Assembly: GCF_000421545.1 (NCBI RefSeq)
Contig: NZ_ATXF01000005.1
Location: 558,001-622,000, forward strand
Length of the DNA stretch: 64,000 nucleotides
Reading direction: 5' to 3'
Source: Agromyces italicus DSM 16388
GTDB lineage: Bacteria; Actinomycetota; Actinomycetes; Actinomycetales; Microbacteriaceae
How positions within the stretch are numbered: position 1 is the first letter of the stretch; the number at the start of each line of letters is the position of its first letter. Shown piece after piece: positions 24,581 to 33,521 of this stretch. A program made the translations under genes and the position numbers. Under the pieces are notes generated by a model. It was not told the origin of the DNA. It saw only the letters and a program-made list of their open reading frames with translations, and did no database searches.

Positions 24581-25633
24581 GTGCGGGTGGGGAATGCAGG
24601 CGAGGTGCGGAGCCGGGTCTCGCCGGCGGCCGTCGCGGGGTGGGTCGGGCTCGCCGCGCTCCTCATCGCCGCCTTCCTCGCTGCGCTCGGCGGGCTCAAC
24701 CAATCGATCTACGGCGCATCGAGCTTCGTGAAGGGCTACCTCGAGGCCATCGCCGACGACGACATCGCGACCGCCTCGACGACGCCCGGCGTCGCGCTCG
24801 ACGACGCCACGCTCGAAGAGCTCGGCCTCCCGGCCGACATCTCCAGCGCGATGCTGCGCTCGGGCGTCGTCGCGTCGGCCCCCGAAGACATCAGCATCGT
24901 CAGCGACATCACGAACGCCGACGGCAGCCACTCGGTGACCGCGAGCTACCGCCTCGACACCGAGATCGCAGAATCCACCTTCGAGGTCCGGCCCATCGAC
25001 GCGCTCTACGGCGTGCTCGCACGATGGGAGTTCGCCGACAGCCCACTCGCCGTGGTCGACGTGACCGCGGCTCACAACCCGCTCTTCACGGTCGGTTCGC
25101 TGACCCTCGACACCCGTGCGACGAAGACCGGCGACGAGCTCGCCGCGTTCACGCAGGTCGCGCCCTACCTCGCGATCGCCCCCGCGGTCTACGAGTTCTC
25201 GTACGATTCACCGCTGCTCGCGGCGCCGCACACCACCGTGCCGACGAGCGCCGCCGAGCAGGTCGCGGTCACCGTCGATGCGCAACCCACGCCCGAGTTC
25301 GTCGAACGGGTGCAGACGAAGGTCGACGAGTACCTCGCCGCCTGCACCGAGCAGAAAGTCCTCCAGCCGGCCGACTGCCCCTTCGGCATCGAGATCGACG
25401 ACCGCGTCACGAGCGAACCGACGTGGAGCATCATCTCGACTCCTCAGGTGACGCTGACCGCGGGCGAGGCCTCGTTCGACATGCCGCCCACCGAGGGTGT
25501 CGCGCACATCTCGGTCGAGGTCCAAGACCTCTTCGACGGCCACTACTTCACGCTCGAGGAGGACCGCACGTTCACGCTGGCGCTCGCGGCGACGATCAGA
25601 CCCGACGGTTCGATCGCGATCCAGCTCGAGTGA
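24581..25633 (+). CDS. membrane-anchored extracytoplasmic protein, unknown function
   Basis: The 350-residue protein has one TM segment at about 17-37 and a long external part. The first external section (about 48-120) resembles a DUF4878/NTF2-like domain: SFVKGYLEAIADDDIATASTTP, then a strand-rich region. A later conserved-looking part has cysteines at ACTEQKVLQPADCPFGIEI. Such proteins are widespread in Microbacteriaceae and have no assigned role. The GTG start 24581 is close behind a CATAGACT-like -10, so the mRNA may be leaderless or nearly so. It is divergent from the helicase gene. Confidence 0.72.
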   Translation: MRVGNAGEVRSRVSPAAVAGWVGLAALLIAAFLAALGGLNQSIYGASSFVKGYLEAIADDDIATASTTPGVALDDATLEELGLPADISSAMLRSGVVASAPEDISIVSDITNADGSHSVTASYRLDTEIAESTFEVRPIDALYGVLARWEFADSPLAVVDVTAAHNPLFTVGSLTLDTRATKTGDELAAFTQVAPYLAIAPAVYEFSYDSPLLAAPHTTVPTSAAEQVAVTVDAQPTPEFVERVQTKVDEYLAACTEQKVLQPADCPFGIEIDDRVTSEPTWSIISTPQVTLTAGEASFDMPPTEGVAHISVEVQDLFDGHYFTLEEDRTFTLALAATIRPDGSIAIQLE

Positions 25634-25650
25634 CGCCCGTCTCGACCCGC

Positions 25651-25728
25651 GGGTTGAGGAGCGAGCGCCAGCGAGCGTCTCGAAACCGGCGGGTTGAGGA
25701 GCGAGCGCCAGCGAGCGTCTCGAAACCC
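25651..25728. repeat. two-unit tandem repeat, 40-bp period
   Basis: Two units (25651-25688 and 25691-25728), each beginning GGGTTGAGGAGCGAGCG and ending GCGTCTCGAAACC, stand in tandem between the unknown membrane gene and the copper-domain gene. It is one version of the Microbacteriaceae intergenic repeats seen elsewhere in this window. The two convergent genes end here, so termination is a possible role. Confidence 0.8.
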
Positions 25729-25750
25729 GCGGATGCGGGCGGCGCTGCCC

Positions 25751-27739
25751 TCAGTCTGCGGAATTGTCGCGTGCGGCGATCGCGGCGAGGCGCGCGTTGT
25801 ACTCCTCGAGCTCGGCGTCGCCCGTGCGGTCGGCGTGGCGATCGCGTCGCTTCGACTCCTTCTCGTCGCTGCGCGACCACTGGAACGCGACCGTGATCGC
25901 GAGCGCCACCGTCGGGATCTCGCCGATCGACCACGCGATGCCGCCGCCGAGCTGCTGGTCGGCGAGGGCATCGGTGCCCCAGCCCATCGCGCCGTACCAG
26001 TCGGCGAGCAGCAGCCCCGTGCCGGTCATGATCGCGAGGCCGAAGAAGGCGTGGAAGGCCATCGTGCCGAGCAGGAGCAGCAGCCGGAACGGGTACGGCA
26101 GCCGGTACGGCACCGGGTCGATGCCGATGAGCGACTGCACGAAGAGGTACCCCGTGATGAGGAAGTGCACGATCATCCACTCGTGGCCGATGTGGTCGAA
26201 CATCGTCCAGCGGAACAGCGGCGAGTAGTAGAACACCCAGAGCGAGCCCGCGAAGAGCACCGCCGCGACGATCGGGTTCGCGATGATGCCGGCGAACTTC
26301 GAGTGCACGGCGAGCATGATCCACTCGCGCCCGCCGCGCGAGCCGTCCTTCCGGGGCCTGATCGCGCGCGCCGCGAGCGTCACGGGCGCCCCCGGCACGA
26401 GGAGCACCGGCACCGCCATCGTCAGCACCATGTGCGCGAGCATGTGCGCCGAGAACAGGTACTGCTCGTAGACGTTCACCCCGCCGTTGGTGACGTAGGC
26501 GAGGAGGAGGAGCCCGGCCACCCAGAGCACCGTGCGGTACACGGGCCACTTGTCGCCGCGCTTGCGGAGCCGGCGAACGCCCGCGAGGTAGAAGAAGATG
26601 CCGAAGCCGCAGGCGAGCAGCCAGATGAGGTCGGGGTTCCACTCGGTGAAGTAGCGGAACGTCTCGGGCCACGGCGGCAGTTCCTCACCGGTGAGGAACT
26701 TCGCCGGGCTGACGAGCGCGTTCGTGAGGACCTCTTCGGACACCGGCGGTGCCGTGCGGGCGAGCGCGGCGGCGACGCCGGAGGCGAGCCCCATGAACGC
26801 GAGCTCGGCGACGACGAGCCACCAGAACGTGCCGGACCCGGAACCCGACCCCGAACCCGTGCCCCGGGCCATCCGCCCGATCAGCCACCGGCGCTGGGCC
26901 GCACCGAACAGGCCGAGCGCGATCAGCGCGGCGACCTTCACGACGACGAGCGCGCCGTACGGCGTCGCAAGCTGCGACCAGTCGCCGAGGCGCAGCGCCG
27001 CGCTCGCGTACCCCGAGACCGCGACGACGATGAAGCAGATGAGCGCGACGGTCGAGTAGCGCGCGAGCACGACCGGCAGGCGCTTCGCGCCGAGTTCACG
27101 CTGAAGCAGCACGATCGTGAGGAGCCCGCCGAGCCAGACGGCCGCGAAGACGAGGTGGAGGCCCAGCCCGGTGACGGCGGCCGCGTGGCCTGCGGCGCCG
27201 GCGGCGTGCCCCTGCTGCGCCATCGGCACGAGCGAGGCGACCGCGAGCACCGTCACGAAGACGAGCGCGGTGTGGTTGCGCACCGCGAAGCAGAGCACCG
27301 TCACCGCGGCCGCGGCGAGCGTCGTGATGAGCCACGACTGGCCGAGCTCGATGGTGGTGACGAACTGCCCGAGCTTCTGCCCGAAGGCGTCGCTGAGATC
27401 GAACGGCACCGCCGTCACGAAGATGAAGGTGAACAGCCCCGTCGCCGCGCTCGCGACGGTCATCACCGCGGCCGAGGCGGCGGCGACGTCGAGGGCGAGG
27501 TCGAACTCGCGGCGCTTCGGGCTGAGCGCCCAGACGGCGAGCACGAGCGCGCCGATCATGCCGGCGGCGCCGAGGTTCACGAAGAGCTTCGACACCGGAA
27601 CGCCGTAGCGCGCGATCGGCCCCGGGTCTTGAATGAGCTGTTCGGCGGCGCCCCCGCCGAACGAGAGTGCGGCGAAGGTCGCCGCGAGGGCGACGGCGGT
27701 GAGCACGGCAGGGCCGAGCACTCGGACGGAGCGGGGCAC
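25751..27739 (-). CDS. CopD/CtaG fusion: copper transport and cytochrome oxidase assembly membrane protein
   Basis: This 662-residue protein is almost entirely transmembrane. The N-terminal half (about 1-320) is a CopD-type copper-resistance domain with HAAGAAGHAAAVTG and a GLHLVFAAVWLGGL segment. The C-terminal half (about 345-610) is a CtaG/caa3-assembly domain with SAHMLAHMV (His ligands), HIGHEWMIVHFL and FHAFFGLAIM. A GSGSGSGSG linker (about 295) connects them. The fusion is typical of Actinobacteria, and the likely role is copper supply to cytochrome c oxidase. The upstream gap contains an inverted repeat that may be its operator. Confidence 0.9.
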   Translation of the reverse strand: MPRSVRVLGPAVLTAVALAATFAALSFGGGAAEQLIQDPGPIARYGVPVSKLFVNLGAAGMIGALVLAVWALSPKRREFDLALDVAAASAAVMTVASAATGLFTFIFVTAVPFDLSDAFGQKLGQFVTTIELGQSWLITTLAAAAVTVLCFAVRNHTALVFVTVLAVASLVPMAQQGHAAGAAGHAAAVTGLGLHLVFAAVWLGGLLTIVLLQRELGAKRLPVVLARYSTVALICFIVVAVSGYASAALRLGDWSQLATPYGALVVVKVAALIALGLFGAAQRRWLIGRMARGTGSGSGSGSGTFWWLVVAELAFMGLASGVAAALARTAPPVSEEVLTNALVSPAKFLTGEELPPWPETFRYFTEWNPDLIWLLACGFGIFFYLAGVRRLRKRGDKWPVYRTVLWVAGLLLLAYVTNGGVNVYEQYLFSAHMLAHMVLTMAVPVLLVPGAPVTLAARAIRPRKDGSRGGREWIMLAVHSKFAGIIANPIVAAVLFAGSLWVFYYSPLFRWTMFDHIGHEWMIVHFLITGYLFVQSLIGIDPVPYRLPYPFRLLLLLGTMAFHAFFGLAIMTGTGLLLADWYGAMGWGTDALADQQLGGGIAWSIGEIPTVALAITVAFQWSRSDEKESKRRDRHADRTGDAELEEYNARLAAIAARDNSAD

Positions 27740-27791
27740 CGAACCAGCCTAGACGGCGCTGCCCGTGCATCTCCCGGGCGCGCATTCGCGT

Positions 27792-27878
27792 TGCTCAGGA
27801 ACTCGGCCTGGAATACGTGTATTTCTCAGGACGATTCGGCCCTGATCAGGCTGTCGCACCCCGAAATCTCCTGAGAAA
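27792..27878 (-). promoter_or_regulatory. inverted repeat TTTCTCAGGA/TCCTGAGAAA upstream of the CopD/CtaG gene
   Basis: TTTCTCAGGA (27822-27831) and TCCTGAGAAA (27869-27878) are perfect inverted 10-mers 37 bp apart. A third related half-site, TGCTCAGGA, is at 27792-27800, and CCTGATCAGG (27841-27850) is a separate perfect palindrome between them. All lie 50-140 bp before the ATG of the minus-strand CopD/CtaG gene, a suitable place for a metal-responsive regulator. The regulator is unknown. Confidence 0.55.
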
Positions 27879-27909
27879 CAGCTCTGGCGGGATGCTGCGG
27901 GGACGGCGA

Positions 27910-27939
27910 AGGGGCGTACGGCTCGCGCCGCACGCCCCT
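27910..27939 (-). terminator. stem-loop terminator after the HU gene
   Basis: AGGGGCGTACGGC and GCCGCACGCCCCT pair as a 13-bp stem (one G-U mismatch) around a 4-nt TCGC loop, 15 bp after the HU stop codon. No U-tract follows, as is usual in high-GC actinobacteria. Confidence 0.75.
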
Positions 27940-27953
27940 CGGGAAGGCTCTGG

Positions 27954-28241
27954 TTACTTGGCAGCAGCCTTGAGCTTCGAACCGGCCGAGACCTTGACCG
28001 AGTAGCCGGCCGGGATCTCGATGGTGGCACCCGTCTGCGGGTTGCGGCCGGTGCGCGCAGCGCGGTGCGTGCGCTCGACGGCGAGCCAGCCCGGGATGGA
28101 GACCTTGGTGCCCGAGCCCACGGACTCGGCGAGCGCCTCGAACAGACCGCCGAGCACGGCGTCGACGGTGGCCTGGCTCTGGCCGGTCGACGCAGCGATC
28201 TTCGCGACGAGCTCGGTCTTGTTCAGCGACTTGTCAGCCAT
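27954..28241 (-). CDS. hup: HU-family DNA-binding protein
   Basis: The 95-residue nucleoid protein starts MADKSLNKTELVAKIAAS. It has the HU dimerisation helices, the flexible DNA-binding arm RTGRNPQTGATIEIPAG, and a short C-terminus SAGSKLKAAAK without the long Lys/Ala tail of mycobacterial HupB. ATG 28241 has a GAGGACATTCA-type site upstream, and a stem-loop terminator follows the gene. It bends and compacts DNA, often as a homodimer. Confidence 0.95.
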   Translation of the reverse strand: MADKSLNKTELVAKIAASTGQSQATVDAVLGGLFEALAESVGSGTKVSIPGWLAVERTHRAARTGRNPQTGATIEIPAGYSVKVSAGSKLKAAAK

Positions 28242-28421
28242 TGAATGTCCTCCTCGGACGTTCGCTGTATGTACAGCACTTTTGTTGAAGTTTCGGGAAC
28301 GAGCTTGCGCCGCCCCGTGGCCGTTGAGGCCGCCTCGAATGTAACAGAGATCCGCGGAATCCCGCGGATTTCCGGCCCTTTCGCGCACCTTGCCCCGGCG
28401 TGTCGCGCAGTGGTGGGCGTT

Positions 28422-28488
28422 GCGGGGGTGCTTTCGCGACATCCCAGGGCCGAATTCGGGGTGGTTCTGGCGCGAATGCACCCCCGGA
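28422..28488. repeat. inverted-end dispersed repeat, copy 1 (GCGGGGGTGC...TGCACCCCCGGAA)
   Basis: This 67-bp element lies in the 326-bp gap between HU and rpsN. Its ends are inverted, GGGGGTGC on the left and GCACCCCC on the right, with internal 'ctttcgcgac...ttctggcgcgaatgca'. A second copy of nearly the same length is at 39970-40037 and shares both ends and the 'ctggcgcaaatgcacccccggaa' border. The rest of the gap (28242-28421) holds the HU promoter region and nothing else recognisable. Confidence 0.8.
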
Positions 28489-28567
28489 AGCGCACAGCAG
28501 AGACGGCGAAAGGGGCGCCCCGGAATGATCCGGGGCGCCCCTCTCGTGAAGCGTGAAGCTCTCGGGC

Positions 28568-28873
28568 TTACCAGCTCGACTTCGTGATGCCGGGCAGTTC
28601 GCCACGGTGCGCCATGTCGCGGAAGCGGACACGCGAGACACCGAACTTCGTGAGCACGCCACGGGGGCGGCCGTCGATGGCGTCACGCGAACGCACGCGG
28701 ATCGGCGAGGCGTTGCGGGGCAGCTTCTGCAGGCCCACGCGAGCGGCCTCGCGGCTCTCGTCGGTGCCGTTCGGGTCGACGAGCGCCTTCTTCAGTTCGA
28801 GGCGCTTCTCCGCGTAGCGGTCGACGATCACCTTGCGCTGCTCGTTGCGCGCGATCTTGCTCTTCTTCGCCAT
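28568..28873 (-). CDS. rpsN: 30S ribosomal protein S14, cysteine-free form
   Basis: The 101-residue S14 starts [20 protein letters not shown] and ends with the family signature [20 protein letters not shown], then [19 protein letters not shown]. It contains no cysteine, so it is the long C-minus type that does not bind zinc. It is the last gene of the rpmB-rpmG-rpsN operon, the arrangement of the alternative ribosomal-protein sets of other Actinobacteria. Whether this genome has a second, zinc-binding copy cannot be seen here. Confidence 0.96.
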   Translation of the reverse strand: MAKKSKIARNEQRKVIVDRYAEKRLELKKALVDPNGTDESREAARVGLQKLPRNASPIRVRSRDAIDGRPRGVLTKFGVSRVRFRDMAHRGELPGITKSSW

Positions 28874-28877
28874 GTGG

Positions 28878-29045
28878 TTAGCGCTCCTCTCGGAAGTCGA
28901 CGTGCTTGCGAATCACCGGGTCGTACTTCTTCAGCACGAGCCGGTCGGGGTTGTTGCGACGGTTCTTGCGGGTCACGTAGGTGAACCCGGTACCGGCGGT
29001 CGACCGAAGCTTGATGATCGGCCGGACGTCTTGTGCCTTCGCCAT
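28878..29045 (-). CDS. rpmG: 50S ribosomal protein L33, cysteine-free form
   Basis: The 55-residue L33 ([20 protein letters not shown]..., with [12 protein letters not shown] and [15 protein letters not shown]) lacks the CxxC pairs of the zinc form. Its ATG shares one base with the rpmB stop (TAATG), and it is 4 bp from rpsN. It is a component of the large subunit near the E site. With rpsN and rpmB it forms a zinc-independent trio. Confidence 0.95.
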   Translation of the reverse strand: MAKAQDVRPIIKLRSTAGTGFTYVTRKNRRNNPDRLVLKKYDPVIRKHVDFREER

Positions 29046-29281
29046 TAGAACTTCACCCCACGAGACTGCATGTCACGAACGACGGCCTCGATGCCACGGG
29101 CGTCGATGACCTTGATGCCCTTGGCGGACACGTTGATCGTGATGTTCCGACGAAGCGACGGAACGAAGTACGTCTTCTTCTGCACGTTCGGGTCGAAGCG
29201 GCGCTTCGTCCGGCGGTGCGAGTGCGAGATGTTGTGTCCGAAGCCGGGAACGGCTCCGGTCACCTGGCACACTGCTGCCAT
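29045..29281 (-). CDS. rpmB: 50S ribosomal protein L28
   Basis: The 78-residue L28 starts [17 protein letters not shown] and has the [14 protein letters not shown] block. Only one cysteine is present, so no zinc ribbon can form. A GGAGGAAACC site precedes ATG 29281, and the gene leads the rpmB-rpmG-rpsN operon. The 187-bp upstream gap (29282-29468) contains 'aatcccgcgatttctcgcgg' repeats but no recognisable Zur box. Confidence 0.95.
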   Translation of the reverse strand: MAAVCQVTGAVPGFGHNISHSHRRTKRRFDPNVQKKTYFVPSLRRNITINVSAKGIKVIDARGIEAVVRDMQSRGVKF

Positions 29282-29468
29282 TGGTTTCCTCCAATACCGA
29301 GGGGCGGATGCCCCTCCCAAGGTCTCTTGTCTGCTGACGTTCCCACGCCGAATCCCGCGATTTCTCGCGGAGGACGAAGGGGATTGTCGCGGTCTGGGCA
29401 GTGGATGCACCCAGCCAACGAGCCAGTTTAGCAGAGTGGCCGATCGCAGCCGAATCGAGCGGTTCGGC

Positions 29469-30362
29469 TCAGTCCGTGAGCGAGTCGACGTACTCCCGGT
29501 TCTCCTCGATCCACGCCGCGACGACGGGGCCGTAGTCATCGGTGTCGGACTCGTTGAACATCGCGTTCTCGAGCGAGAAGAGCAGTTCGGAGTCCATCTC
29601 GAAGTCGGCGAGCCACATCGCGAGCGTCGGGAAGCGCTCGTCGAAGGTCTTGCCGCCGAAGGAGTGGATGCCCTCGGCATCGCCGAGCGCGCCCTCGGGG
29701 TCGGCGAGATCCTTGAGGGGGAACGCGTCGTACGCCCAGTGCGGGCGCCAGAGCGTGACGGCGATGTTCTCGCCGGCCTTCGTCGCGGCCGTCAGCTCGG
29801 AGAGCATCGCGGGCGTCGAGCTCGTGAGGTATTCCATCTTCTCGAGGCCGTAGGCCGGGATCACGGCTTCGGTCGTCACCCGGTTGAGGCCCGAGCCCGG
29901 TTCGATGCCCACGAGCCGGTTGCCGAAGAGGTCGGCGTTCGCGGCGAGCTCGTCGAGCGAGTCGATCGGGGCGTCCTCGTTCACCGCGATGGTGAGCTTC
30001 GCGTCCTCGTTCCACGCGCCGAGATCGACGAGCTCGTCGCCGTACTCCTCGATGTAGTCGGCGTGGGTGATCGGCAGCCAGGTGTCGAGCGTGACGTCGT
30101 AGTCGTCGGTCGTGAGGCCCGTGTAGACGGGCGCGGGGTCGGCGTACTCGAGGGTGACGTCGTAGCCCTGCTCGGTGAGCACGGCCTTCCAGAGTTCGCT
30201 GGCGGCGATGCCCTCGTCCCAGCCGTTGAAGACGGCGATCGTGACGTCCTTCTGGTCGCCGTTGTCGAGCGTCTCGGCACCGGCACCTGCGGCGCAGCCG
30301 CCGAGTGCGAGTGAGGAGACCGCTCCGAGTGCGAGTGCTCCGGTGAGCGTGCGCTTCTTCAT
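29469..30362 (-). CDS. proX: glycine betaine/proline-type ABC transporter substrate-binding lipoprotein
   Basis: The 297-residue lipoprotein has lipobox LGGC (Cys23). It belongs to the OpuAC/ProX fold: [16 protein letters not shown] at the mature start, [17 protein letters not shown], and the aromatic box region [18 protein letters not shown] (the Trp residues that cage quaternary ammonium groups). ATG 30362 has a GGAAAGGA site. The permease and CBS-domain ATPase genes lie upstream on the same strand, so the operon order is ATPase-permease-binding protein. The role is uptake of a compatible solute such as glycine betaine. Confidence 0.92.
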   Translation of the reverse strand: MKKRTLTGALALGAVSSLALGGCAAGAGAETLDNGDQKDVTIAVFNGWDEGIAASELWKAVLTEQGYDVTLEYADPAPVYTGLTTDDYDVTLDTWLPITHADYIEEYGDELVDLGAWNEDAKLTIAVNEDAPIDSLDELAANADLFGNRLVGIEPGSGLNRVTTEAVIPAYGLEKMEYLTSSTPAMLSELTAATKAGENIAVTLWRPHWAYDAFPLKDLADPEGALGDAEGIHSFGGKTFDERFPTLAMWLADFEMDSELLFSLENAMFNESDTDDYGPVVAAWIEENREYVDSLTD

Positions 30363-30450
30363 GTGTTCCTTTCCTCCCGTGTGCTGTGGCACGGGTGTTG
30401 GGGAGCGCCGCGCGATTCCGCGCGACGAGTCGGGTGCCCGGCTCGAGCGG

Positions 30451-31395
30451 TCAGGGGGCGACGGATGCCACGGGGGCGCCCCCGCTCGCGGCGGGCTCGG
30501 GGCGGGGTGCAGCCGGCCGCGGGGCGCGCGCCGAGGCATCCGATCGCCTGACCCGCTTCGCACGCTGGCCGCGCAGACCGCCCAGCGCGCTGGTGAGCCG
30601 ATCGAGGATGATCGCGAGGATCACGACCGAGAGCCCGGCCTCGAAGCCGAGGCCCACGTCGATGCGGGTGAGCGACTGCACGACGTCGCCGCCGAGCCCG
30701 CCCGCGCCGACCATGCCTGCGATGACGACCATCGAGAGCGAGAGCATGATGACCTGGTTGACGCCCGCCATGATGCTCGGCATCGCGAGCGGCAGCTGGA
30801 TCTGGCGGAGGATGCGCCACGGAGAGGAGCCGAAGGCGTGGCCGGCCTCGACCACCTCCTTGTCGACGCCGCGGATGCCGAGCTCGGTCAGCCGCACGCC
30901 CGGCGCCATGGCGAAGACGATCGTCGCGACGATGCCGGGCACCACCCCCACTCGGAACAGGATGAGCGCCGGGATCAGGTAGACGAACGCCGGCATCGTC
31001 TGCATGAAGTCGAGGATCGGGCGGATGATCTTCGACGCCGTGTCGGAGCGGGCACCGAGGATGCCGATCGGGACGGCGATCACGATGGCGATCGCGCTGG
31101 CCACGAGCACGAGGGCGAGCGTGTCCATGGCGTTCTCCCACTGGTCGACGCCCACGATGACGAGGAGGCCGATCACCGTGCCGACGGCGAGCTTCCACCC
31201 TCGCAGGAGGAAGGCGAGTACCGCGAGCACGGCGATGACCACGCCGAACGGCGGCGCGGACAGCAGCAGGTCGACGGCGTCGTAGAGGCCGGCGAAGATC
31301 GCGCGGACGACGGCGAAGAAGCCGCCGAGGACGTCGGTCACGATGTCGATGACGCCTTCGGCGAGTTCGCCGAGGGGCAGACGGAAGTCGTTCAT
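30451..31395 (-). CDS. proW: glycine betaine/proline-type ABC transporter permease
   Basis: The 314-residue protein has an N-terminal extension and about six TM segments. It carries the OpuAB/ProW signature ILDFMQTMPAFVYLIPA and the EAA loop GIRGVDKEVVEAGHAFGS. The C-terminal 45 residues are Arg/Ala/Pro-rich and unlike the core family, probably disordered. ATG 31395 overlaps the ATPase stop by 4 bp (ATGA). It forms the channel of the betaine importer. Confidence 0.9.
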   Translation of the reverse strand: MNDFRLPLGELAEGVIDIVTDVLGGFFAVVRAIFAGLYDAVDLLLSAPPFGVVIAVLAVLAFLLRGWKLAVGTVIGLLVIVGVDQWENAMDTLALVLVASAIAIVIAVPIGILGARSDTASKIIRPILDFMQTMPAFVYLIPALILFRVGVVPGIVATIVFAMAPGVRLTELGIRGVDKEVVEAGHAFGSSPWRILRQIQLPLAMPSIMAGVNQVIMLSLSMVVIAGMVGAGGLGGDVVQSLTRIDVGLGFEAGLSVVILAIILDRLTSALGGLRGQRAKRVRRSDASARAPRPAAPRPEPAASGGAPVASVAP

Positions 31396-32747
31396 GCCGG
31401 GCTCCTCTCCCCCGCGGCGTGGGCCGCCGGGGCGTCGGCCGTCGCCGCCTCGGCCGCCGCCGTGCTGTGCAGCGTCGCCGTGATGACGTCGACGGGAATC
31501 GTCGCCGGGGTCGCGATGATCGACTGTTCGGCGGTGTCGGTCGGCACGTTGCCGAGCGCGGCGAGCAGCGTCACCCGCGGCACCGCGCCGAGCAGTCGCC
31601 CCTGGCCGTCGACGACGGCGAGCGGAAGCTGGCTCTCCACGGCGCTCTCGAACAGTTCGGAGAGGTGCTCGTCGACGTCGACGACGGGGTGGTCGTCGCT
31701 GATGACGCCCGCGAGCTCGCGCTCGCCCCGCTGCACGAGGCGCAGCACATCGCGGTCGTGGGCGACGCCGAGCAGGCGCCTCCCGTTGCCGACGACGAAC
31801 ACCATGGAGGTCTGCAGGTCGCGCATCGTCCGGAGTGCGGCCCGCGGACCCGCCGACGCGGTCACCACCGCTCGCGGCGCCTCCATGACGTTGCCGGCGG
31901 TGAGCACCCGGGCACGGTCGACGTCCTGCACGAACTGGGCGACGTAGTCGTCGGCCGGATCGGTGAGGATCTCCTCGGCGGTACCGAGCTGCACGATGCG
32001 TCCGTCGCGCATGACGGCGATGCGATCGCCGAGGAACATGGCCTCGTTGAGGTCGTGGGTGATGAAGACGATCGTCTTGCCGAGCTCGTGCTGAAGTTCG
32101 ACGAGCTGCTCCTGCATCTCGCGGCGGATCAGCGGGTCGAGGGCCGAGAAGGCCTCGTCCATGAGCAGGATGTCGGTGTCGGCGACGAGCGCACGGGCCA
32201 GGCCGACCCGCTGCTGCATGCCGCCGGACAGCTCGTCGGGCATCTTGTCGCCCCATCCCCCGAGACCGACCCGGTCGAGGATCCGGTCGGCGCGCGCTCG
32301 GCGCTCGGCGAGCGGAACGCCCTGGATCTCGAGGCCGTACGCGGCGTTCTCACGGACGGTCCGGTGCGGCAGCAACGCGAAGTGCTGGAACACCATGGAT
32401 ACCCGCCGGCGTCGCACCGCGCGCAGACGCTTCGGCGCGACATCCGTGATCTGCTCCCCCATCACCGTCACCGTGCCGTCGGTCGGCTCGACGAGCCCGT
32501 TCAGCATCCTGATCAGGGTCGACTTGCCCGAGCCCGACAGGCCCATGACGACGAAGATCTCGCCTCGACGCACGTCGAAGTCGGCGTCGATGACGGCGGC
32601 GGTGCCGAGGGCGGCGACCTCGTCGCGACCGGCGCCCTGCTCGAGTCGAGCGAGCGCTTCTCGCGGCTTCCTGCCGAAGAACTTGGTGAGGTGGCGTACC
32701 TCGAGGGCGGTCGGCGGCTGCGGGCCGGGGTTCGGATTGTCTGGCAT
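31392..32747 (-). CDS. proV: glycine betaine/proline-type ABC transporter ATPase with CBS domains
   Basis: The 451-residue ATPase has Walker A MGLSGSGKST (about 67-76), the FQHFALLPHRTV Q-loop, signature LSGGMQQR, Walker B ILLMDEAFSALDP, and ITHDLNEA. After residue about 285 it carries a CBS pair (VLTAGNVMEAPRAV, then VGNGRRLLGVAHDRDV and VISDDHPVVDVDEHL). In OpuA-type transporters these domains sense ionic strength or cyclic-di-AMP and gate uptake. A Pro/Asn-rich N-terminus and an Ala-rich tail flank the core. It is the first gene of the operon; its promoter must lie in the 350-bp gap upstream. Confidence 0.92.
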   Translation of the reverse strand: MPDNPNPGPQPPTALEVRHLTKFFGRKPREALARLEQGAGRDEVAALGTAAVIDADFDVRRGEIFVVMGLSGSGKSTLIRMLNGLVEPTDGTVTVMGEQITDVAPKRLRAVRRRRVSMVFQHFALLPHRTVRENAAYGLEIQGVPLAERRARADRILDRVGLGGWGDKMPDELSGGMQQRVGLARALVADTDILLMDEAFSALDPLIRREMQEQLVELQHELGKTIVFITHDLNEAMFLGDRIAVMRDGRIVQLGTAEEILTDPADDYVAQFVQDVDRARVLTAGNVMEAPRAVVTASAGPRAALRTMRDLQTSMVFVVGNGRRLLGVAHDRDVLRLVQRGERELAGVISDDHPVVDVDEHLSELFESAVESQLPLAVVDGQGRLLGAVPRVTLLAALGNVPTDTAEQSIIATPATIPVDVITATLHSTAAAEAATADAPAAHAAGERSPA

Positions 32748-33098
32748 GGATCGGGCTCCCTGAGGGCGCGCCGAACACCGCGCACGTCAGGGGTTGCGCG
32801 GTCGGATCGGGATGCGCCGAACTCGTGGGTCACGGCCGGGTTGGCGGTGAATCGGATGCCCCGCGCTCAAGCCCGGCGCATGGTGCGATCGTCGGGCGAA
32901 ACAGGGTGTCGTCGCACCCGGCCATCGGAGCCGGATGCCTCACCGCCGAACCATACGCTCCGAGGATTCCTGTTTGGGAATATCAGACCGCGGACTGGGC
33001 GATCGGTCTTGCAGGACCGTCGTCCACGCTATCGGGGATTCTCCGAAGAACCCAATCGGGCCGCGCTATTCAGCCCTGATCAGTGCTTTTGCATTCCG
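32748..33098. other. 351-bp gap: leader of the betaine transporter operon
   Basis: The gap lies between proV and the end of the zur gene. It has a small inverted repeat ATTCC-TGTTTG-GGAAT at 32966-32981 and a GTATGGT-like -10 candidate for leftward transcription nearby. No open frame shows coding character. I see no riboswitch or clear terminator. Confidence 0.4.
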
Positions 33099-33521
33099 CT
33101 ACTGGTTCATGTCGGATGCACGGGGGTCGCGATCGGCGAGCTGCGTGCAGTTCGCGCACAGCCCGAAGACGTCGACCACGTGCGCCGCCTGGGTGAACCC
33201 GTGCTCGGCCGCGATGCCTTTCGCCCACGCCTCCACCTCGTCGGCCGCGATCTCGACCGTCAGCCCGCAGTTGCGGCAGATGAGGTGATGATGGTGACCG
33301 GTCGTCGAGCAGGCCCGATACAGCGACTCACCCTCGGGCGACTGAAGCGAATCGGCCTCGCCGCTCGTCGCGAGGTCGCCGAGCGCGCGATAGACCGTCG
33401 CGAGACCGATCGGCGATCCGCTCGCGTGCAGCGCGGAGTGCAGCGCCTGCGCGCTGATGAAGCCCTCCGTGGAATCGAGCGCCTCACGGACGGCCTCGCG
33501 CTGCCAGGTGTTGCGTTTCAT
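33099..33521 (-). CDS. zur: Fur-family zinc uptake regulator (Zur-like)
   Basis: The 140-residue regulator has an N-terminal winged helix (LATVYRALGDLATSGEAD) and a C-terminal metal domain with HHHHLICRNCGLTVE and GLCANCTQL, the two CxxC structural-zinc pairs, plus the regulatory His cluster. ATG 33521 overlaps the stop of the permease gene (ATGA), which makes zur the last gene of the zinc-import operon. With Zn bound it should repress the operon through the palindrome at 37472-37488. Fur or Mur function cannot be formally excluded, but the operon partners favour zinc. Confidence 0.9.
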   Translation of the reverse strand: MKRNTWQREAVREALDSTEGFISAQALHSALHASGSPIGLATVYRALGDLATSGEADSLQSPEGESLYRACSTTGHHHHLICRNCGLTVEIAADEVEAWAKGIAAEHGFTQAAHVVDVFGLCANCTQLADRDPRASDMNQ

